Shown: positions 8,442-17,872, numbered from the stretch's first letter. The stretch is 57,618 nt of DNA from Schleiferilactobacillus perolens DSM 12744 (GCF_001435585.1 NZ_AZEC01000016.1:1-57618), one strand, 5' to 3'. A program made the numbers and translations. The notes: generated by a model from the sequence alone, not told the origin.

Positions 8442-10985
8442 TCAGCTTTCCGGCCCGTCCTTCTTCTGGGTTTTTTTCAAAAAGTCCACCAACGTCGGGT
8501 CGACTTCTACCCGCAACTTCGGCTTGTGCGCCGCCTCTGACTGGTCAGGTACCGGTGCATCCTGGGGTAACGGCGCTAAGTAATCACGAATTTCTGCCGT
8601 GGTATGCGCCCCGAATTTATCGGGTTGTAACCGGCCGTCTAAGAAATTGGTCAACAAATCGTGCCGGTGTTCAGTGGGGACATAATCCAGCTTGCCGGTG
8701 AGCATGCCAAAATCACCGTAGCAGTCCACGGTGGCTTCCGCCCGTGTGATGGCGGTGTAGAAGGATTGAGCATCAACCATAGTGCCAGAAGGGGCGAGGC
8801 CGATGAGGACGTGTTTAGCTTGACCGCCTTGGGACTTGTACACGGTGACTGCATAGGCCAAAGCCAGGCGGTTAGTGACACCGCCAAAGCTAAAGTAGAT
8901 GTACTCGTCATCAATGTGAACCACGAGGAAGTGGCGGCGCGGATCAATGTGGGTAATCACTCCGGTGTCACCGTTGGTAATGATTGTGGTTTGATAATCA
9001 ACACGGTCGCTGGCGGCCACATCGTCCTCGTCGTCTTTCGTCTGCACGATTCGCTTGTTATCTTTGGGATCAACCAGTTGAGCGCGTCCGTCGTTTTGCA
9101 GAACCATCACTTTATCGCCCAAACGAAAAACGTCGGGTTCTTCCGTATCGGGATTGATATACGGGGCGACATATTCCGGCCGGCCAGGGACAGCGGGGCA
9201 AGCAAATTGCTGGATGCGCGCATTCATTTGCATCCGGCCCAAAGTACCCTTGTTGCGGTTGACCAATAACAAGAGTTGGCTGGTATCATGGGCGGCACTA
9301 AGCCACAGGGAATGATAGGCCGCGATGAGTGTGTTGGCGATGGTCACTTCATCCCGTTGATTATATAACCGCAGTGCGCCAGATAAATAGGCCGGTTGAG
9401 CGGCGTTGAATGGTAACGGTTCTCGATTGCGCACTGTACTGGCTAAGTCCAGGATGCCAGACTTGGCCCCTTGCCGATAGACATGGGTGAGGGTGACGGT
9501 GGCCACAGCAGCACAGTTGGCCAAATCGGTGAGGAAATTACCGGGACCAATGGCGGGCAGCTGAAAGGCGTCGCCGACAAAGATCAGGTGGCGTTTCTCA
9601 TACACGATCGACCGCACAATTTCCCATGCCAGATCCGCCGTCAGCATTGACGATTCATCCACGACGACAAAGTCGCTTTTGCCATAGACATCCTGGTTGC
9701 CTTGCCGGGTATACGCCGAAAACTCAAAACCCGGCATTAACCCCAGCCGGGCGTGGATCGTCGTCGCCGTGTGGTCGGTGTAATCCCGCAGCACCTTAGC
9801 AGCCCGGCCAGTGGGAGCCATCAGGGTAAACTTCCGGTTATGTTTCTCCATGATCTCCACAAAGGCATTGATGATCCACGTTTTCCCGGTACCCGCGGCG
9901 CCATTGAGGACCGTAATGCCGTGACTATTCGCGGTGAACAAGAACGCGCGTTGTTCGTCGTCCAGATGAACCTGATGGGCCTCTTCAAACTCGGTGATGG
10001 CCGTCTTGAGCTTCTTTTCTTCCAGTACCGGCCAGACCTGTTTATGGGCCTGCTTAATATCGCGGTAAAGGTCGGCCTCTTTAATAAACATCAATAGACT
10101 GGTGACCAGCTGATACTCTTCATTGACTAAGAAACCATTTTGCCAGGCCGCTTCCGGTGTGAGCTGGGGATTGACGTCCACGGGCGCGACATCCAAAGCG
10201 GCCGTGCAGCGCGCGACGAAGAATTTGATTGATGCAAAGGTGTTGCCCCGGGGCAAGATTTCGGTGTTGAATACGAACTGCATGCCAAACCGAATCCGGC
10301 GGGGATCATTGCGGGGAACCCCAGCGGCCAGCGCAAACTTATCGGCGGTCTTGAACCCAATCCCACCGACTTCAATTAAGACGTATGGGTCCGCATCAAT
10401 TCGTTTAATGGCGCGTTTGGCATCGCCAAAGTGGTCAAAAACATGCTGATAGGCAATGGGGGTGAGCCGATCGCCAAAGGCATCCATTAAGATACTTAAA
10501 TCGGTGTTCTTCTTCACTAGGGCCTGCAGCTTCAAGAGCGTTTTTTCGCCAATGCCCTTAATCTTTTTATCCAATAAAGTGCCGTTCAATAACAGATCCA
10601 AGATTTTCTCGTTGGGCGGCACATTATCAATCAGGCGGCTGAGCGTGGCTGGACTTTTGGACAGCACTTGGCCGAGGAAAGCCCACTGACCGTTGGCGTC
10701 TTCGGGGAGACCGTAGTGAATCGCTTTGAGCTGGAAAGAGGGTCGATCGTAACGATGGCTGGCGGGTTCGTCATACAATATGTCCATCTTGACCATGGTG
10801 CCGTCGTCATAATGGCCCATTTCGCCACTAATCGTCAACGATCCGAATTTATCCACTGGGATCTGCAAATTGGGATCTAACGGTTCCGCGCCATAGACCC
10901 GATAATCGGTGTCACTCCGTTCAAAAAGCTGCTTGGTGATGCGCAGTGCCACATTCTTGAATAATTGCTGGTCATAACCGGCCAT
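8442..10985 (-). CDS. recD2: ATP-dependent RecD2-like 5'-3' DNA helicase
   Basis: An 847-residue SF1B helicase of the RecD2/YrrC type, used in DNA repair and recombination without RecBC. An N-terminal OB-like region is followed by helix-hairpin-helix repeats (IKGIGEKTLLKL and a second near VGGIGFKTADKFAL). Walker A is GAAGTGKT with Lys near residue 368, Walker B is VVVDESSML, and the C-terminal UvrD-like motif is AYAVTVYKSQGGQ. The start ATG has AGGGAG a short distance upstream. Transcription ends toward repeat copy 2. The length is usual for RecD2 (about 740-850). A short promoter region at 10990-11060 separates it from the next gene. Confidence 0.93.
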   Translation of the reverse strand: MAGYDQQLFKNVALRITKQLFERSDTDYRVYGAEPLDPNLQIPVDKFGSLTISGEMGHYDDGTMVKMDILYDEPASHRYDRPSFQLKAIHYGLPEDANGQWAFLGQVLSKSPATLSRLIDNVPPNEKILDLLLNGTLLDKKIKGIGEKTLLKLQALVKKNTDLSILMDAFGDRLTPIAYQHVFDHFGDAKRAIKRIDADPYVLIEVGGIGFKTADKFALAAGVPRNDPRRIRFGMQFVFNTEILPRGNTFASIKFFVARCTAALDVAPVDVNPQLTPEAAWQNGFLVNEEYQLVTSLLMFIKEADLYRDIKQAHKQVWPVLEEKKLKTAITEFEEAHQVHLDDEQRAFLFTANSHGITVLNGAAGTGKTWIINAFVEIMEKHNRKFTLMAPTGRAAKVLRDYTDHTATTIHARLGLMPGFEFSAYTRQGNQDVYGKSDFVVVDESSMLTADLAWEIVRSIVYEKRHLIFVGDAFQLPAIGPGNFLTDLANCAAVATVTLTHVYRQGAKSGILDLASTVRNREPLPFNAAQPAYLSGALRLYNQRDEVTIANTLIAAYHSLWLSAAHDTSQLLLLVNRNKGTLGRMQMNARIQQFACPAVPGRPEYVAPYINPDTEEPDVFRLGDKVMVLQNDGRAQLVDPKDNKRIVQTKDDEDDVAASDRVDYQTTIITNGDTGVITHIDPRRHFLVVHIDDEYIYFSFGGVTNRLALAYAVTVYKSQGGQAKHVLIGLAPSGTMVDAQSFYTAITRAEATVDCYGDFGMLTGKLDYVPTEHRHDLLTNFLDGRLQPDKFGAHTTAEIRDYLAPLPQDAPVPDQSEAAHKPKLRVEVDPTLVDFLKKTQKKDGPES

Positions 10986-11061
10986 CGCCCTCGACTCCCT
11001 TCGCTCTTATTATATACGCAAACACATGTACTATTCTTCAGTATACCCGATGGTTGCGGGC

Positions 11062-11100
11062 AAAAAAAGCAGGCCGTCCCAGATGGGAAACGGCCTGTCG
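11062..11100 (-). terminator. Intrinsic terminator of the isochorismatase-like gene
   Basis: On the minus strand ACAGGCCGTTTCCCA pairs with TGGGACGGCCTG and is followed by seven T. It lies directly after the stop at 11114. Confidence 0.88.
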
Positions 11101-11113
11101 CTTAGACGAGAGA

Positions 11114-11734
11114 CTATTCAAGGTTGATGAAATCGCCAGCGTCCAGTAAAATCTTGACAAACTCGGGCACGGTTTCTGTCCGGTTCCAATCCCGTTGCCA
11201 TTCGCAGGCTAACTGGGCATTGGAAACGGGTTGTGCACCGGCTTGTTCGACCCGGCGCAGTGCGGCTTCGTGGGCAATGGTGGAAGTGCCGCCCACTGCA
11301 TCTACGACCGGATAAACTTCATAACCTTCGCGCATGGCGTCCAAAGTCGGGAAGGTCAAGCAGGCTTCAGTCCACAAGGCAGCAATGATTAACTTCTTGC
11401 GGCCGGTGGCTTTGACGGCTTTGACAAAGTCCTCGTCCTGCCAGGCATTGATACTGGTCCGGTCGATGGCTTGTTGATCCCCCAAGACGGCCTTCAACTG
11501 TGGAATGGTATCCTTGTTGCGGCCGGATTGGACGTTCACGGTCGACAGGACGATCGGTACTTTGTACAGTTTCGCCAACCGAGCGGTGACGGTGATGTTA
11601 TTGATGAGTTGATGGTGATCCATGGACCCGATGGAATTGATTTGTGTGGGTTGATAGTCAATCACCAGTAATGCAGAATTCTCCGGTGTCAGTAGTTGGT
11701 CATACACCGGATCACGACGTGGAAAACTTGTCAT
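11114..11734 (-). CDS. Isochorismatase-family cysteine hydrolase, YcaC-like
   Basis: A 206-residue hydrolase of the isochorismatase/nicotinamidase superfamily. The catalytic Asp is D26 in LLVIDYQ and the nucleophile is C125 in ALWTEACLTFP, the YcaC-type signature. The natural substrate of YcaC relatives is not known. The start is the ATG at 11734, with GGGGG upstream. The frame is open to 11899, but that extension (beginning MRPRTLRAQTAVT) is translated from repeat copy 3 and is not protein sequence. Its own promoter would have to lie in or next to the repeat, and the divergent neighbour is a HAD phosphatase. Confidence 0.86.
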   Translation of the reverse strand: MTSFPRRDPVYDQLLTPENSALLVIDYQPTQINSIGSMDHHQLINNITVTARLAKLYKVPIVLSTVNVQSGRNKDTIPQLKAVLGDQQAIDRTSINAWQDEDFVKAVKATGRKKLIIAALWTEACLTFPTLDAMREGYEVYPVVDAVGGTSTIAHEAALRRVEQAGAQPVSNAQLACEWQRDWNRTETVPEFVKILLDAGDFINLE

Positions 11735-11775
11735 TACAAATACCCCCAATGTGTGCGGTTGGGATAAAAGTCTTC

Positions 11776-11993
11776 TGAGGGAGCCGTGCCAAAGCTCCGC
11801 AATCTCCGGTGTCCGGTGGCTGCGAAGCGCAGCAAGTGCGTAGCCGCAGGCGTAGCAAGCTGTGACGGCGGTTTGAGCCCGCAAAGTGCGCGGTCTCAAA
11901 CACGCCTAACCACATCCGCGCGCAAAACCCGCGCGCGGTGTGGTTTCCACAGCTGAGCCACCTGACACCTCCGATTGCTCCGCATTGGCACTA
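11776..11993 (-). repeat. Structured palindromic repeat, copy 3 (inverted)
   Basis: The arms are GTGCCAAAGCTCCGCAATC (11786-11804) and GATTGCTCCGCATTGGCACT (11973-11992), so it is inverted relative to copies 1 and 2. Read on the minus strand, the first stem is GGTGTCAGGTGGCT / AGCCACCGGACACC. The tip hairpin is the CGCGCG type of copy 1, while the GCTACGCC module is that of copies 2, 4 and 5, so this copy is a mosaic. It lies between divergent genes, where it cannot be a simple 3' terminator for either one. The remaining part of the gap carries the promoter of the HAD gene. Confidence 0.85.
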
Positions 11994-12114
11994 GATTTAC
12001 CAGGGTAAGAAAATTATCTCGACCACCTATGTGTCGTTCTAGAAACCACTATCATTTTAGAAGGGAGCGGCGTGAAAGGGAAGAAATATGCTTGTACCGA
12101 GTGGGTACGGTGCG

Positions 12115-12123
12115 TGCTACAAT
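12115..12123 (+). promoter_or_regulatory. Extended -10 promoter element of the HAD gene
   Basis: TGC followed by TACAAT (12118-12123) lies about 30 bases upstream of the ATG at 12153. TTGTAC upstream is spaced 20 bases away, so the extended -10 is the main signal. Confidence 0.45.
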
Positions 12124-12152
12124 GTAAGCATTCACACTATTTGGAGGACGGT

Positions 12153-12947
12153 ATGGGAATACGGTTAATTGCAGCAGATATGGATGGCACTTTTTTAGAT
12201 GACAAGAGTCAGTTCAACCATGACCGCTTTAGGCGAGTTTACCGAGCGTTGCGTCAGCAGGATATTCGGTTTGTTCCGGCCAGTGGTAATCAAACCGTCA
12301 AAATGCAGCGTCTGTTTGCGGATTTTCCAGAGGTGGACTTCATTGGGCAAAATGGAGCCGAAATAAAGCTGCACGGTGAACCGTTGGCAGCCAAAACCTT
12401 TGCGCCAGGAACTGTGAGCAAGATTTTGCAGATCATGTCGCGTTTCCCAGCTGCGCAAGTCGCGGTGTGCGGCATTGATACTGTCTGGATTCGCCAAGAT
12501 GCTGATCCCGAGTTCGCGGGGAATATGCGGGACTATTATCCTCAGGTCGTCGCAGTACCCACGCTGACTGGCTACACGCAAGGAATTGTGAAGTTCGATA
12601 TGATTGGCGAACCTGGCGCCATAGACGACATGATGCCGTTGTTGCAAAGCACTTTAGCCGACTTGGCGGTGCCCACGGCCAGCGGCACGGGGATTATCGA
12701 CCTGATTCAACCAGGCTTGGACAAAGCTTGGGCACTAGAGCAAATCAGTCACCAGTTGAACATCGCCCCCGACGAAATGATGGCCTTCGGTGACGGCGAG
12801 AATGATCTGTCGATGTTCCGTTATGTGGGTCAAGCGGTGGCCATGGATAATGCGGCGGCAACAGTAAAAACCGCTGCGAATGCGATTGCACCGGCCAATA
12901 CTGAGAGCGGCGTGCTCACTTATATTGAACAGAATGTGCTGGGCTAG
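12153..12947 (+). CDS. Cof-type HAD-superfamily phosphatase
   Basis: A 264-residue haloacid-dehalogenase phosphatase of the Cof/YidA type, which removes phosphate from sugar phosphates or cofactors. Motif I is IAADMDGTFLDD (nucleophile D10 region), motif II is PASGNQ, and motif IV is MAFGDGENDLSMF. The usual Cof C2 cap lies between them. The start at 12153 has TTGGAGG upstream and gives an N-terminus typical of the family; the open frame to 12072 has no such signal. The last 32 bases overlap a small gene on the opposite strand. The exact substrate is not predictable. Confidence 0.9.
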   Translation: MGIRLIAADMDGTFLDDKSQFNHDRFRRVYRALRQQDIRFVPASGNQTVKMQRLFADFPEVDFIGQNGAEIKLHGEPLAAKTFAPGTVSKILQIMSRFPAAQVAVCGIDTVWIRQDADPEFAGNMRDYYPQVVAVPTLTGYTQGIVKFDMIGEPGAIDDMMPLLQSTLADLAVPTASGTGIIDLIQPGLDKAWALEQISHQLNIAPDEMMAFGDGENDLSMFRYVGQAVAMDNAAATVKTAANAIAPANTESGVLTYIEQNVLG

Positions 12948-13077
12948 GATGCAGGTCTTTAAACAAATCGGATAAATTATCGAAATCTCGATATTCTCCG
13001 TTTTGCAATTGCTGATGGGCTAGCTCTGTGGCCGTATCGAGTGGGTCAATAGTGGAATGTTTTTCTGTTGTCATCAT
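12916..13077 (-). CDS. Small hypothetical protein, convergent overlap with HAD gene
   Basis: About 53 residues starting MMTTEKHSTIDPLD. It is hydrophilic and acidic, with a likely helix (DTATELAHQQLQ) and a YRDFDNLSDLFKDLHP segment. GGTGAG sits just upstream of the paired ATG codons (13077 and 13074), and TACAAT lies about 15 bases further upstream as a plausible -10. These signals favour a real gene over a shadow. Its 3' end overlaps the end of the HAD gene by 32 bases in convergent orientation. I do not recognise a family. Confidence 0.5.
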   Translation of the reverse strand: MMTTEKHSTIDPLDTATELAHQQLQNGEYRDFDNLSDLFKDLHPSPAHSVQYK

Positions 13078-13141
13078 GCTCACCGCGCAGTCATTGTATC
13101 GCACATTGCGCCCATTGGCCTTATACGCGTATTACCAATGC

Positions 13142-13918
13142 TTAGTAATGTCCAATCGTTCCCCGATTACGCGCTAGTTTGACTGCCCGTTGGAAAACAG
13201 TAATACCAATCGACAACCAAAACAGGGTATTAATCAGGCACCAGGCCATCAATGAGGCTGTATCAATTGAGCGGCCAGCAGGATGAAGCAATTCTCGCAA
13301 CAGACTGAATATGGGATAAAGCGGTACAAAATGGCCAACGAATGCTAGCAATGGGCCACTGGTGTTAAAAGGGATCATAAGCAGAAACACGAAACCAAAT
13401 TCAAAGATATTCAGGGCTTGGGAAATCCGCTTAAAGACAATCGCTAGGCCCGCCACCAGTAATCCCAGCGCGAATGAAACGATTAACGCCATGATGGCGG
13501 GAACGAGTTGGATCGGCTGCACTGTGAGTTGGATGCCCGTGAGCCAAAGAATGCCGAAAAGAACCAACCCAATAAAGAGCAATGACATACCAAGACTTAC
13601 CGCAGCCCGAATCAGAAATAACTTCAACGGCCCCAATGGTGAGATAAACAATTGCTCCAGCGTGCCGTTTTCAGCTTCTTCCGCAATGCCAAAGCCCATA
13701 TCACCCACTGTATTTAACACTAACATCCATAGCCCGTAACCAATAATCAGATCGGTCAATCGATTGCCCAGCAATACACCGCCAGCCATGAATTTTCCGC
13801 CCAGCGTGAGTGCGTAGAAGCTGATGACAGCCAGAATGATTTGTGCGAGCGTCTCTGTTGGATAACGTTTTTTGATTAATAACGTGCGGCGTAACTCACT
13901 GCTCACGGCGATCCACAT
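13142..13918 (-). CDS. ABC-2 type transporter permease
   Basis: A 258-residue membrane protein with about six helices and the ABC-2 permease motif GFGIAEEAENGTLEQLFISP between helices 2 and 3. It starts at ATG 13918 with AAAGGGG upstream and overlaps the end of the ATPase gene by 23 bases, so the two are co-translated. With the ATPase at 13896-14852 it forms a simple DrrA/DrrB-like exporter. The Rgg-family regulator gene is divergent to this pair, which makes it a candidate regulator of the exporter. The cargo is unknown. Confidence 0.87.
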   Translation of the reverse strand: MWIAVSSELRRTLLIKKRYPTETLAQIILAVISFYALTLGGKFMAGGVLLGNRLTDLIIGYGLWMLVLNTVGDMGFGIAEEAENGTLEQLFISPLGPLKLFLIRAAVSLGMSLLFIGLVLFGILWLTGIQLTVQPIQLVPAIMALIVSFALGLLVAGLAIVFKRISQALNIFEFGFVFLLMIPFNTSGPLLAFVGHFVPLYPIFSLLRELLHPAGRSIDTASLMAWCLINTLFWLSIGITVFQRAVKLARNRGTIGHY

Positions 13919-14852
13919 GGACAGTCGCCCCTTTCTGATGTTGACGAATGACATGTTTAAAAAGTGCGGCCAAATCCACCTGTTGTTTTTCGATGGCAGT
14001 GATGGGCAAATGTCCCAGATATTCTAATAGTTCAGAAAGGGGGTGGGTATCCGCCAACGTGATTATCACTTGTGTTGGGGAAACCGGCGCCATGGTTCCC
14101 CACCGACCCAATTGAGTGAGTTCGGGACTCATCAATGGTTTGGCAAAACTGAGCGCATAGGTTTCACTGGAAAAGCCGCGGAGTGCACTTTGGGTTTCAC
14201 CGCGAAAAACAATTGTGCCTTGATCAATCATTAAAACATCGTCCGCAATGGCCTGGGCCACGCTCATATCGTGGGTCGTCAAGAGCACCCCCAGATGGGT
14301 ATCCGCGACCAACTGCCGGATAATCGTCTGAATTTGCTCGGCCGCAGTCAGGTCGAGGCCTAATGTGGGTTCATCTAGCAATAGCAATTGCGGTTGGTGG
14401 ATCAACGCACAACAGATGGCGACAATTTGCTGCATACCTCGGCTGAGTGCGCGCACTGGTTGATCGGCTTTGGCGTCTAAACCAAATGTGGTTAAATACG
14501 CCATGCCCCTTTTTTGAGCAATTTTTCGCGGAATGCCGCGCAGACCACCCCAATATTCAAAGTTTTCAAGCGGTGACAAACGCCAGTAGATATTGCGGCT
14601 GCCCTCTAACACTGCCCCGACAGCCCCTAAGGTTCTGGCGACTGGGTGACCGAGTACCTGAATTGTCCCGTGGGTGGGCGTGATCAGTCCCAATAACATC
14701 TTAATCGTCGTCGTTTTCCCAGCCCCATTTGGACCCAGAAAGGCCACGACCCGGCCGGTGGGGACGGTGAACGATACGTCTTGGACGGCGACAAATGGTT
14801 GCTGATTCGAGGTGGGAAACTTTTTGCTTAAGTGATTAGCGGATAATAACAT
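13896..14852 (-). CDS. ABC transporter ATP-binding protein, DrrA-like
   Basis: An ABC ATPase of about 318 residues. Walker A is GPNGAGKTTTIKMLLGL, the signature region is LSRGMQQIVAICCAL, Walker B is LLLLDEPTLGLDL, and the His switch is LLTTHDMS. A C-terminal accessory domain of about 100 residues follows, as in DrrA/CcmA-type exporters. The ATG at 14852 (MLLSANHL) gives the usual N-terminus; an upstream ATG at 14888 is also open. The signature Gly of the usual LSGGQ is replaced here by Arg (LSRGMQ), as is frequent in this subfamily. It is co-transcribed with the permease at 13142-13918. Confidence 0.87.
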   Translation of the reverse strand: MLLSANHLSKKFPTSNQQPFVAVQDVSFTVPTGRVVAFLGPNGAGKTTTIKMLLGLITPTHGTIQVLGHPVARTLGAVGAVLEGSRNIYWRLSPLENFEYWGGLRGIPRKIAQKRGMAYLTTFGLDAKADQPVRALSRGMQQIVAICCALIHQPQLLLLDEPTLGLDLTAAEQIQTIIRQLVADTHLGVLLTTHDMSVAQAIADDVLMIDQGTIVFRGETQSALRGFSSETYALSFAKPLMSPELTQLGRWGTMAPVSPTQVIITLADTHPLSELLEYLGHLPITAIEKQQVDLAALFKHVIRQHQKGATVHVDRREQ

Positions 14853-14957
14853 GACATCACGCTTTCTATAAATTATCTTGATTATCATCGACCTGTGATG
14901 CTATCGTTGAATAAATTACGGATACGTAAGCCAAAGGCAGGGAAAGAAGGGCGTTCA

Positions 14958-15926
14958 ATGACCGCATACGGACAAATTTATCACCGGTTGCGCAAAAACA
15001 AGAATGTGACTCTACAGAATGTGGCGCGCGACACCGGCATCAGCAGTGCCGCGATCTCTCGGTTCGAACACGGTATTAATGACATTACACTGGCCAAGTT
15101 AGATCCCTTACTGGCGGCAATCCATGTCACCCGCAGTGAGTTTTTCTTCGAACATGATTACGCTCGTGCCACTACCCAGGAAGAAACACCCATGGCCGTG
15201 CGGAACTTTATGATCAACTTGGATATGCCGTTTGATCCGGAGTTCCTGAACCAATCGGAGTACAGTTCGCAGGATGCCGATGTCGTTTTGGCGACTATTG
15301 CGCGCCGCGTAACCCTGTTTCACAACAATCCGACGCAATATAATCTTTTATTGTTGGCTGACTACCGGGCACTGTACGCCTTCTTAAAACACATCCATGG
15401 CGTCTCCGCCGATGCAGAGTTGGCCGAACACAATGTCGGTATTTTGCAGCATTATCTGCTGAATGTGGAGGACTGGGGGGTGTTCGAAATCGAATTATTC
15501 ATCAGCGCCAGCATGTTTTTTTCTCCGCCGGATAATTTGCAGATGCTGCGGATCGGTTACCGCAAGTCCCAACGCCTGGCGGCCAGCGCCCAATTTCGCC
15601 ATCTCCAGTTTTGGCTGCTGGCCTCCGACTTCACGGTCCTCTTGGCGCGCCATGATTTACCCGGTGCCGCTCAAGTACTCACCATGCTGCAACAACAAAA
15701 ATCGGACATCACCTTAGATGGCAATGTCCGTGTGTTGTTCTTTACTGGATGGCTCTCGATCGCCCAAGGTGCAGTGACCACGGGAGAAAAAATATGTCGC
15801 AGCGCCATCGCGATCTTTCGCACTTTGCATGATTCAAGAAGCGAACGTATTTGGCAGGGATATCTCGAAAGAATACTCAAAGATCCGACAGATGGTCTCA
15901 TTCTTCTCAGTGGCGGCTGGGGTTAG
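14958..15926 (+). CDS. Rgg/GadR/MutR-family transcriptional regulator
   Basis: A 322-residue regulator. An N-terminal Xre-type helix-turn-helix (about residues 5-60: VTLQNVARDTGISSAAISRF) is followed by an all-helical domain of about 250 residues, the peptide-binding TPR-like region of Rgg proteins. The start ATG at 14958 has AAGAAGGG upstream; the longer open frame from 14895 lacks this. The gene is divergent from the DrrAB-type exporter at 13142-14852, sharing a 105-base promoter region, so control of that exporter is plausible. No small hydrophobic pheromone gene is apparent nearby. Repeat copy 4 follows. Confidence 0.85.
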   Translation: MTAYGQIYHRLRKNKNVTLQNVARDTGISSAAISRFEHGINDITLAKLDPLLAAIHVTRSEFFFEHDYARATTQEETPMAVRNFMINLDMPFDPEFLNQSEYSSQDADVVLATIARRVTLFHNNPTQYNLLLLADYRALYAFLKHIHGVSADAELAEHNVGILQHYLLNVEDWGVFEIELFISASMFFSPPDNLQMLRIGYRKSQRLAASAQFRHLQFWLLASDFTVLLARHDLPGAAQVLTMLQQQKSDITLDGNVRVLFFTGWLSIAQGAVTTGEKICRSAIAIFRTLHDSRSERIWQGYLERILKDPTDGLILLSGGWG

Positions 15927-15949
15927 AGTCAGACTCTGGTGTGTCCTGG

Positions 15950-16175
15950 ATACAGTGCCAATGCGGAGCAATCGGAGGTGGCAGGGGGCTCAGTGGTGGG
16001 AACTGCAATAAACTTGCCCCGGTCCTGGGCAAGTTTATATGCAGTTAGGCGACTTTGAGACCGTGGCCCTCAGCGGGCTCAAAGCGCCGTCACCACTTGC
16101 TACGCCTGCGGCTACGCACTAGCTGCGCGTCGCAGCCCCCTGCCACCGGAGATTGCGCAGCTTTGGCACGGCAAG
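15950..16175 (+). repeat. Structured palindromic repeat, copy 4
   Basis: The arms are AGTGCCAATGCGGAGCAATC (from 15954) and GATTGCGCAGCTTTGGCAC (16151-16169). The stem is GGTGGCAGGGGGCT / AGCCCCCTGCCACC, then AGTGGTG / CACCACT, and the tip hairpin is AACTTGCCC ... GGGCAAGTT inside ACTGCA / TGCAGT. The tip differs from copy 2 by paired changes on both sides. It lies between convergent genes. Confidence 0.85.
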
Positions 16176-16192
16176 CCGTCTATAATTCATTT

Positions 16193-17872
16193 TCACCCAA
16201 GAAACCCCAATTGCGCCAACGCTTCCTGAACAACCTTGTCGTCATCCCTGCCAAAGGCCACAATCCGCCCCTGATCGACCACGATAATGCCATCCGCCTG
16301 AGCAAAAATCGTCGGATTATACCGATGCGTAATCAGCACCAGCCCCTGCGACGAAGCAAAAAGCATATCCTCAATCTGCGTGGCAATATGCGGATCGAGG
16401 CCACTGGTCAATTCATCGAAAATGGTAAAGATTGGTCCCTTCAATTGATTGCGGGCCAACGCCAGCCGTTGGCGCTCCCCGCCAGAGATCGCTGTGGATT
16501 TATCACTGACCACCCGCTGTAAAGCCTGAGGGTCACTCACCAGCAGTGTTTGCAAACCCGCCCGGGCGACGGCTTGGCGGATCTGTTTAAAGGGAATGTC
16601 ATGGAACACGGTGACATTATCCGCTAAGGTCGCATTGAACAGATAAGTGGACTGGTCCACGTAAGTGAGGTGACTAGTGATATCGCCGAAGCCGACCGAG
16701 CGGATGTCGATCCCGTCAATCGTAATTTGACCAGTATAGTTTTGATAGTAGCCGAAAAGTTGGCGCATCAACGTGCTCTTACCACTGCCGCTTTGGCCGA
16801 CGATCAAATATTTTTGATCCGTCGCTAAGTGGAGATCAATATCTTGCAACAACGGTTGCTTGTCCACGGCTAAACTCACTTGATGGTAGCCAATGGTGTG
16901 TATCCGTTGCGGCAACTGTGCTTGTGGCTGGGCGGGCACGGCTTCGTTCAAATACGTCACCACATTTTTTACCACGGCGCGACCGCCCGAAAACTGGGAC
17001 AACATATCGGCTGAGGCAAACAAAGGATAGGAGATAAACACCATCAGTTGCGAGAAGGCTACTAACTCGCCCAGCGTAATACTGCCCCGCAGTACCAGGA
17101 AGCCGCCCAACAACCAGGTGCCAATATATTGAATGTTGTTGAAGAAGTTGAGCAGCTCACTGATCACTTTGATGACCAGTTGGTTGTGGATCTCCTTTTT
17201 GGCCAGCCAAGCGGTAGCGGCCGTGAACAGAGAACCAAAGCGGCTGCCAGCGGCGTTGAATTTCACTGTGTCAAAGCCATTGATGAAGTCTTCCACGCGA
17301 TTATTGTACCCTGTGGCCGCATCCACCACTGCGGTCTGTGCAGGGCCAGTTTTCTTCTGGGAAAACAAGGGAACTAGCATAGACGGGATACAAAACAGCA
17401 GGATCGCCACCGTCATGATGGGTTTGATCAAGCTTGTACCGGCTAAAGCAAAGACCAGCTGCCAAACCAGATAGTAACCGTGCAAGGCAGTCCCATAATA
17501 CGTGTGTTCAATCACATCGACTTCCTTATTGAATTTGGCGAGGTAGAAACCATGGTCGTGTCGACTAAACTGATTGAGCGAGCGGTCTAATGTAGCGGCA
17601 TACAAGTCATTGCGCAGCATCCGGCTGCCATTGGCTAACAGGCGAGAGCGCTGGAAGCTCTGGCCGAAACTGACCAGGGCCTGGACGATAATATAAATGA
17701 GAATGCCGATACAAAGCCAGACATAATTGAAATGCTGTTTACCGGTGACCACATCGGTGATTAGCTGCAATACCCAAGATACGGCCACTTCGGTCAAGGC
17801 GGCGATGGGCACGAGCAATAGATAGCAGAGCAAACGCAACGGTTGGCGCCGCATGTAGTTGAATGATAGCAT
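16193..17872 (-). CDS. ABC exporter, fused membrane and ATP-binding domains
   Basis: A 559-residue half-transporter. An N-terminal six-helix exporter domain (about residues 10-310) is followed by an ABC domain. Walker A is GQSGSGKST, the signature is ISGGERQRLALAR, Walker B is IFTIFDELTSGLD, and the His switch is LITHRYN. Such half-transporters form homo- or heterodimers exporting drugs, lipids or peptides. There is no peptidase C39 domain, so it is not a double-glycine bacteriocin exporter. It lies 80 bases downstream of the MFS pump gene on the same strand and may share its transcript. The specific substrate is unknown. Confidence 0.87.
   Translation of the reverse strand: MLSFNYMRRQPLRLLCYLLLVPIAALTEVAVSWVLQLITDVVTGKQHFNYVWLCIGILIYIIVQALVSFGQSFQRSRLLANGSRMLRNDLYAATLDRSLNQFSRHDHGFYLAKFNKEVDVIEHTYYGTALHGYYLVWQLVFALAGTSLIKPIMTVAILLFCIPSMLVPLFSQKKTGPAQTAVVDAATGYNNRVEDFINGFDTVKFNAAGSRFGSLFTAATAWLAKKEIHNQLVIKVISELLNFFNNIQYIGTWLLGGFLVLRGSITLGELVAFSQLMVFISYPLFASADMLSQFSGGRAVVKNVVTYLNEAVPAQPQAQLPQRIHTIGYHQVSLAVDKQPLLQDIDLHLATDQKYLIVGQSGSGKSTLMRQLFGYYQNYTGQITIDGIDIRSVGFGDITSHLTYVDQSTYLFNATLADNVTVFHDIPFKQIRQAVARAGLQTLLVSDPQALQRVVSDKSTAISGGERQRLALARNQLKGPIFTIFDELTSGLDPHIATQIEDMLFASSQGLVLITHRYNPTIFAQADGIIVVDQGRIVAFGRDDDKVVQEALAQLGFLG

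Noticed and set aside
11735-11899. N-terminal extension of the YcaC-like protein (MRPRTLRAQTAVT...)
   Set aside because: It is translated from structured repeat copy 3. The same peptide arises from copies 5 and 6, and the ATG at 11734 gives a normal family N-terminus.
16055-16522. 155-codon plus-strand frame over repeat copy 4
   Set aside because: Starts in the repeat and is antisense to the ABC exporter; Arg/His-rich shadow sequence.
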